Below, piece by piece: positions 22,776-24,985 of a DNA stretch of 24,985 nt; position 1 is the stretch's first letter, and every line of letters starts with the position of its first letter. The notes under the pieces are model-generated. The model was not told the origin of the DNA and ran no database searches. It saw nothing but the letters and a program-made list of their open reading frames with translations. The stretch comes from a virus. The stretch covers positions 1 through 24,985 of IMG/VR virus record IMGVR_UViG_3300003691_000049. One strand, given 5' to 3'. The position numbers and the translations under genes are program-made.

Positions 22776-23168
22776 TTAGCGGTAATGCAGTTCTACTATT
22801 TCGAAAGTCGTACCGTAACGTGAGCAAACAAAAACATTTTCTTTAGGTTCTTTAAAGTTTCTTTTCGGGTTCTGCATTTTTATGTAATTCCTTGCCTCCT
22901 TATCGCTTTGGAATAAAATGTTTTTTAGTGGTTTCTTCTGGAACATAATCACAAAAGCACTACCGCTAACATGCGGTATAATATCATTTGCTTTTGGCAC
23001 GCTCGAAACGTCCTTACCTACCCACACATAACCAAGTGCATTTTCGTCTACAAACATATTATTGCAAGAGTTTGCAGTTGCTATTTCCATTTCTGATAAT
23101 TCAGAAGTGCTTACTATTATACCGCCATAAGTGGCTACTTTGTTTAATAATTCTGATAATATTGCCAT
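22776..23168 (-). CDS. Cassette gene crossing an attC-like site: hypothetical
   Basis: The ORF is 130 residues from the ATG at 23166-23168. Residues 1 to about 66 (MAILSELLNKVATYGG to NDIIPH) lie upstream of the R box at 22964-22970, inside attC-like site 10; the rest (VSGSAFVIMFQKKPLKNIL onward) lies inside the cassette. The stop codon is formed by the R box CGCTAAC. Both cassette ends carry GTTAGCGGTA, one mismatch, TGC in opposite orientation. The N-terminal part reads as ordinary protein (YVWVGKDVSSVPKAND), so it could be an intact gene that happens to contain the motif. No family is recognised. Confidence 0.6.
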   Translation of the reverse strand: MAILSELLNKVATYGGIIVSTSELSEMEIATANSCNNMFVDENALGYVWVGKDVSSVPKANDIIPHVSGSAFVIMFQKKPLKNILFQSDKEARNYIKMQNPKRNFKEPKENVFVCSRYGTTFEIVELHYR

Positions 23169-23255
23169 CGCACAATTAATTTATAAGTTAATAACACGCT
23201 CCTAATTTCGTGGTGATTCGAGGAGCAAACGAATCATACCGCAGTACCGTTAGGC
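22964..23255 (-). other. Outsized attC-like site 10 (292 bp)
   Basis: R boxes CGCTAAC (22964-22970) and GTTAGGC (23249-23255). Arms ATGCGGTATAAT (22971-22982) and ATCATACCGCAG (23233-23244) pair at 10 of 12. The loop contains inner hairpins (GCTCCT/AGGAGC, TGATTCG/CGAATCA, about 23198-23236) and the first half of the ORF at 22776-23168. Confidence 0.6.
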
Positions 23256-23480
23256 ACAAGGCTCAAATACATATAAGTCTTTAACCCAGTTATTAAGTGG
23301 CAATAAAGTTCCATCGTCATTATCAAGCACTATCACAAGCGTTCTTTTGTCTTTCCTTACATTTTTAACAGGTACATACTTGTTTTTGTAAAGTACAACT
23401 AAACGCCCAGTGCCTAACAATGTATAAAAATCATGGCTAGTTTCTGCTAATTTTTTAGGTTCTCGCAATTTATAATCCAT
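23250..23480 (-). CDS. Cassette gene crossing an attC: small hypothetical
   Basis: The ORF is 76 residues from the ATG at 23478-23480, which lies inside attC site 11. About the first 21 residues (MDYKLREPKKLAETSHDFYT) are attC-encoded. The cassette part starts LLGTGRLVVLYKNKYVPVKN and continues RTLVIVLDNDDGTLLPLNNW, a small beta-rich protein. No ATG or GTG occurs at the cassette boundary, although a TTG codon spans it. The stop is made by the R box GCCTAAC. Both cassette ends carry GTTAGGCAC in opposite orientation. No family is recognised. Confidence 0.6.
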   Translation of the reverse strand: MDYKLREPKKLAETSHDFYTLLGTGRLVVLYKNKYVPVKNVRKDKRTLVIVLDNDDGTLLPLNNWVKDLYVFEPCA

Positions 23481-23540
23481 ATCAGTATTTATTAAGTTTT
23501 TACTATTTATTCGCCATGCTTCTTATACTCAACGTTAGGC
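23412..23540 (-). other. attC site 11 (129 bp), carries a start codon
   Basis: R boxes GCCTAAC (23412-23418) and GTTAGGC (23534-23540). Arms GTATAAAAATCATGGC (23422-23437) and GCCATGCTTCTTATAC (23513-23528) pair at 14 of 16. The length equals that of site 2 and is close to sites 3 and 4. Confidence 0.82.
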
Positions 23541-23552
23541 ATAATAATAAAA

Positions 23553-23933
23553 TTATCGTGGTAATTCAGCCCACCCCACAACTTTTTCATTTATAATATC
23601 ATCGTTTTTTGTGCAGTAGTCTTCAAATTCACTACCATCCATATAGCTTTTATATAAAGTTCCTATTTCGCATTCTCCATTTTCTAATTGGAATATAAGC
23701 ATATCAGTTCTTTTACCATCCCAACGCACATCTTCTCTGTATGTGTGAGGTTTTTCCTTGTCAATAGGCGTAAAATTACTATGCCTAACAACAGGTAAAT
23801 TTAAATTTTTAACTAACCCATCAAGTAAATGAATCAGTTGTCCTCTATCTAACTCAATTGTTTCGCTTTCTTTTAGTTGAGATAAATAAGGTTTATCAAT
23901 CTCTTTATTTAAATAATCTTCTGTTTTTTTCAT
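23553..23933 (-). CDS. First cassette ORF fused in frame to phage sequence (DUF551-like end)
   Basis: The ORF is 126 residues from the ATG at 23931-23933. Residues 1-48 (MKKTEDYLNKEIDKPYLSQL onward) lie outside the array; the box GCCTAAC at 23783-23789 marks the cassette edge at LPVVRHSNF. The cassette part, KRTDMLIFQLENGECEIGTL with the end VVGWAELP, resembles the DUF551 layout of a strand pair and a terminal W-x-x-LP, common in phage and mobile genes of unknown role. The N-terminal part is acidic and helical and looks like phage protein. The fusion is in frame, so a chimeric product is possible. Confidence 0.6.
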   Translation of the reverse strand: MKKTEDYLNKEIDKPYLSQLKESETIELDRGQLIHLLDGLVKNLNLPVVRHSNFTPIDKEKPHTYREDVRWDGKRTDMLIFQLENGECEIGTLYKSYMDGSEFEDYCTKNDDIINEKVVGWAELPR

Positions 23934-24040
23934 AATTATATCTATTAAAATCGTTAAAAATCAAAACTTACCCAAGTGTAGTTATATTTAAAAATTAAAG
24001 ATACTAATAAATAACGTATCTAATTAAGAATTAACTAATT
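23934..24040 (-). promoter_or_regulatory. Possible reverse promoter region for the array
   Basis: Between the divergent starts at 23933 and 24078, the minus strand reads TTAGTATCTTTAAT around 23996-24010, a near match to TAnnTTTG (TATCTTTA). No clear -33 element is visible. Some promoter is needed here, or further upstream, to transcribe the cassettes and the NinG block. Confidence 0.3.
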
Positions 24041-24072
24041 TATAATTGTTCTAAATAAAATTTGTATCTTTG
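24041..24072 (+). promoter_or_regulatory. Phage promoter with conserved box (right virion module)
   Basis: TATAATTGTTCTAAATAAAA leads to TATCTTTG at 24065-24072, matching the boxes before 3474, 6050 and 10492 within one base of spacing. The gene start lies six bases after the -7 element. Confidence 0.75.
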
Positions 24073-24077
24073 CTAAT

Positions 24078-24836
24078 GTGATTACAATAGCTACAGAAAA
24101 CCCAATATCTTTATCTTTAGTAAGAGATGAGTATAAGAATTTTGACAACATTAATAGTCAAGATAGATTATATACTAATCAATTATTATATCAAAGATTT
24201 CAGAAATACTTATCTTATGAATCTGTTAAACTTGTCGTAGTTGGATCACCTGCTGATACTTTCACTTTAAAAATAGGTACTTTAAGAACTTCAATAATAC
24301 CAACTACTGAGACTATAGGAGGTTTTAAATACTTTGTATTTGATATTGATTTTTCAGTTACTAACAATGAATTTACTAGATTATATGGAAGTGATGGATC
24401 AAATGATTATATAAGCGAGTTTATTCAGTTAATTCCAAATAAAGGTAATTTATATAAAGTAGAGTATTTCAATGAAGTTAATACTAAGTTCGTTAATTAT
24501 AATTCTGGTAGTATAGTATTTCACAGATGGTTAAATGTTAAATTCTTACCTAATATTAAGTATGAAGGTGAAGCAACAGTATTTAACAACCTTGGGAAAT
24601 TAGAAAAAACTAACCAAACAAGACAAAGAGTATTCAATTTACAAATTCCTGAGATTCATTTAAACGAATGTGAAAGTATCACATCTGCATTAGGATTAAC
24701 TAATTTTTATATAAATGAAATAGAGTATGTAAATAATGGTAATCCTGAAGCTGAACAAATCGGAAATACTAATCTATATACATTTGAAGGCGAATTAACA
24801 CAAGCGAGTATAAAGGGATATAATTCATCAAATTAA
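24078..24836 (+). CDS. Virion or tail-associated structural protein candidate
   Basis: A 252-residue protein with a GTG start at 24078-24080; the preceding ATG at 24076 reads straight into TGA, so GTG is the only workable start and the message is probably leaderless. The sequence is beta-rich and aromatic (LYTNQLLYQRFQKYLSYESV, FKYFVFDIDFSV, NLYKVEYFNEV, IVFHRWLNVKFLPNIKYEG) with no enzyme motif. Similar proteins are encoded among tail genes of Bacteroidetes phages. It opens a module that continues past the window. Confidence 0.6.
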   Translation: MITIATENPISLSLVRDEYKNFDNINSQDRLYTNQLLYQRFQKYLSYESVKLVVVGSPADTFTLKIGTLRTSIIPTTETIGGFKYFVFDIDFSVTNNEFTRLYGSDGSNDYISEFIQLIPNKGNLYKVEYFNEVNTKFVNYNSGSIVFHRWLNVKFLPNIKYEGEATVFNNLGKLEKTNQTRQRVFNLQIPEIHLNECESITSALGLTNFYINEIEYVNNGNPEAEQIGNTNLYTFEGELTQASIKGYNSSN

Positions 24837-24842
24837 AAAGAT

Positions 24843-24985
24843 ATGAGCACCTTACAATATATATTATTAAATGATAGTGGTGAAACTGTAGCCGATAAAA
24901 GTAATGAGAATGATTTCTTATTAATGTCATTAATTCAGAGTATTAATGTAAATGTAAGTACAGATGGTTATGATAATCTCCCTTC
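24843..24985 (+). CDS. Start of a further phage gene (3' end outside window)
   Basis: ATG at 24843, six bases after the upstream stop, preceded by A-rich sequence. The visible 47 codons start MSTLQYILLNDSGETVADKS and are open to the window edge. There is too little to assign a family; position suggests another virion protein co-transcribed with the gene at 24078. Confidence 0.65.
   Translation, partial: MSTLQYILLNDSGETVADKSNENDFLLMSLIQSINVNVSTDGYDNLP

Larger units (their letters stand above)
22277..22781 (-). other. Composite attC-like site 9, split by an insertion (505 bp)
   Basis: R boxes TCTCAAC (22277-22283) and CGTTAGCG-type GTTAGCG (22775-22781). Outer arms AACGTGCGCCGAG (22281-22293) and CTCGGCGCACGTT (22765-22777) are perfectly complementary. 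Inside lie a second pair, ATGGTTCG/CGAACCAT (22683-22690/22756-22763), a palindrome GTTCATATGAAC (22722-22733) and the inserted unit at 22310-22667. Without that unit the site would be 147 bp. Confidence 0.6.
19418..23789 (-). mobile_element. Integron-type gene-cassette array (attC cluster without visible integrase)
   Basis: About eleven small minus-strand units are separated by attC-like sites, each bounded by R boxes of the RYYYAAC/GTTRRRY type with internal imperfect inverted arms. Most genes stop within about 17 bases of an R box. Cassette starts and ends carry the same 9-14 base sequence in opposite orientation. The DNA is visibly less AT-rich than the surrounding phage genes. No tyrosine-recombinase gene is present in the window, so the cluster corresponds to what integron workers call CALIN. 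The right edge at 23783-23789 has no partner arm, which suggests insertion at a non-attC site. Confidence 0.8.

Noticed and set aside
19418-23789. CRISPR array
   Set aside because: Spacing varies, the spacers would be coding, and the repeated parts are short R boxes plus site-specific arms, not a constant repeat.
19418-23933. Integron integrase gene or classical attI site
   Set aside because: No minus- or plus-strand ORF here is long enough or shows tyrosine-recombinase residues; the right edge has only a single G^TT box without a recognisable attI.
1-24985. tRNA or rRNA genes
   Set aside because: No cloverleaf with a TTCGANNC-type T-arm or rRNA-like segment was noticed on either strand; a tRNA scan could confirm this.

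Overview
The window is part of a double-stranded DNA tailed phage or prophage of a Bacteroidetes (probably flavobacterial) host. The DNA is AT-rich. Promoters follow the Bacteroidetes pattern (TAnnTTTG at -7, TTTG-like near -33). Leaders are A-rich without Shine-Dalgarno sequences, and the protein families are typical of Bacteroidetes siphophages.

Layout. 1-1148 (+): the end of a pentapeptide-repeat protein and four small early-type genes. 1219-16572 (+): packaging, head and tail module with large terminase, a secreted-protein 'moron', a candidate structured RNA, portal, a virion protein, a fibre-like protein, prohead protease, HK97-type capsid protein, connector/neck candidates and three paralogous virion proteins. 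Several sub-operons start from a repeated promoter box and end at clear terminators. A terminator at 16590-16620 faces a reverse-strand block. 16625-19421 (-): small phage genes, a possible acetyltransferase-like protein, NinG-type HNH nuclease, a small helix-turn-helix protein and a beta-class DNA methyltransferase. 24078-24985 (+): virion genes resume from a promoter divergent to the reverse block.

The unusual part is 19418-23789. It looks like an integron-type gene-cassette array inside the phage genome, on the minus strand. About eleven small cassettes are each followed by an attC-like site. Each site has R boxes of the RYYYAAC / GTTRRRY type around imperfect inverted arms, with size classes near 63, 94 and 130 bp plus some outsized ones. 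Most cassettes also obey an end-matching rule: the sequence starting the cassette (GTTRRRY plus 2-7 bases) recurs in inverted form at its end, as expected if it once circularised through its own attC. No integron integrase is visible, so in integron terms this is a cluster of attC sites lacking an integrase. Four ORFs run across cassette boundaries, so some proteins may take their N-termini from the preceding attC or from phage sequence. One attC appears to be split by a second small element with inverted ends.

Roles of terminase, portal, protease, capsid, NinG and methyltransferase rest on visible motifs and family resemblance. Cassette genes are mostly unrecognised. All similarity statements come from reading the sequence, not from database searches.
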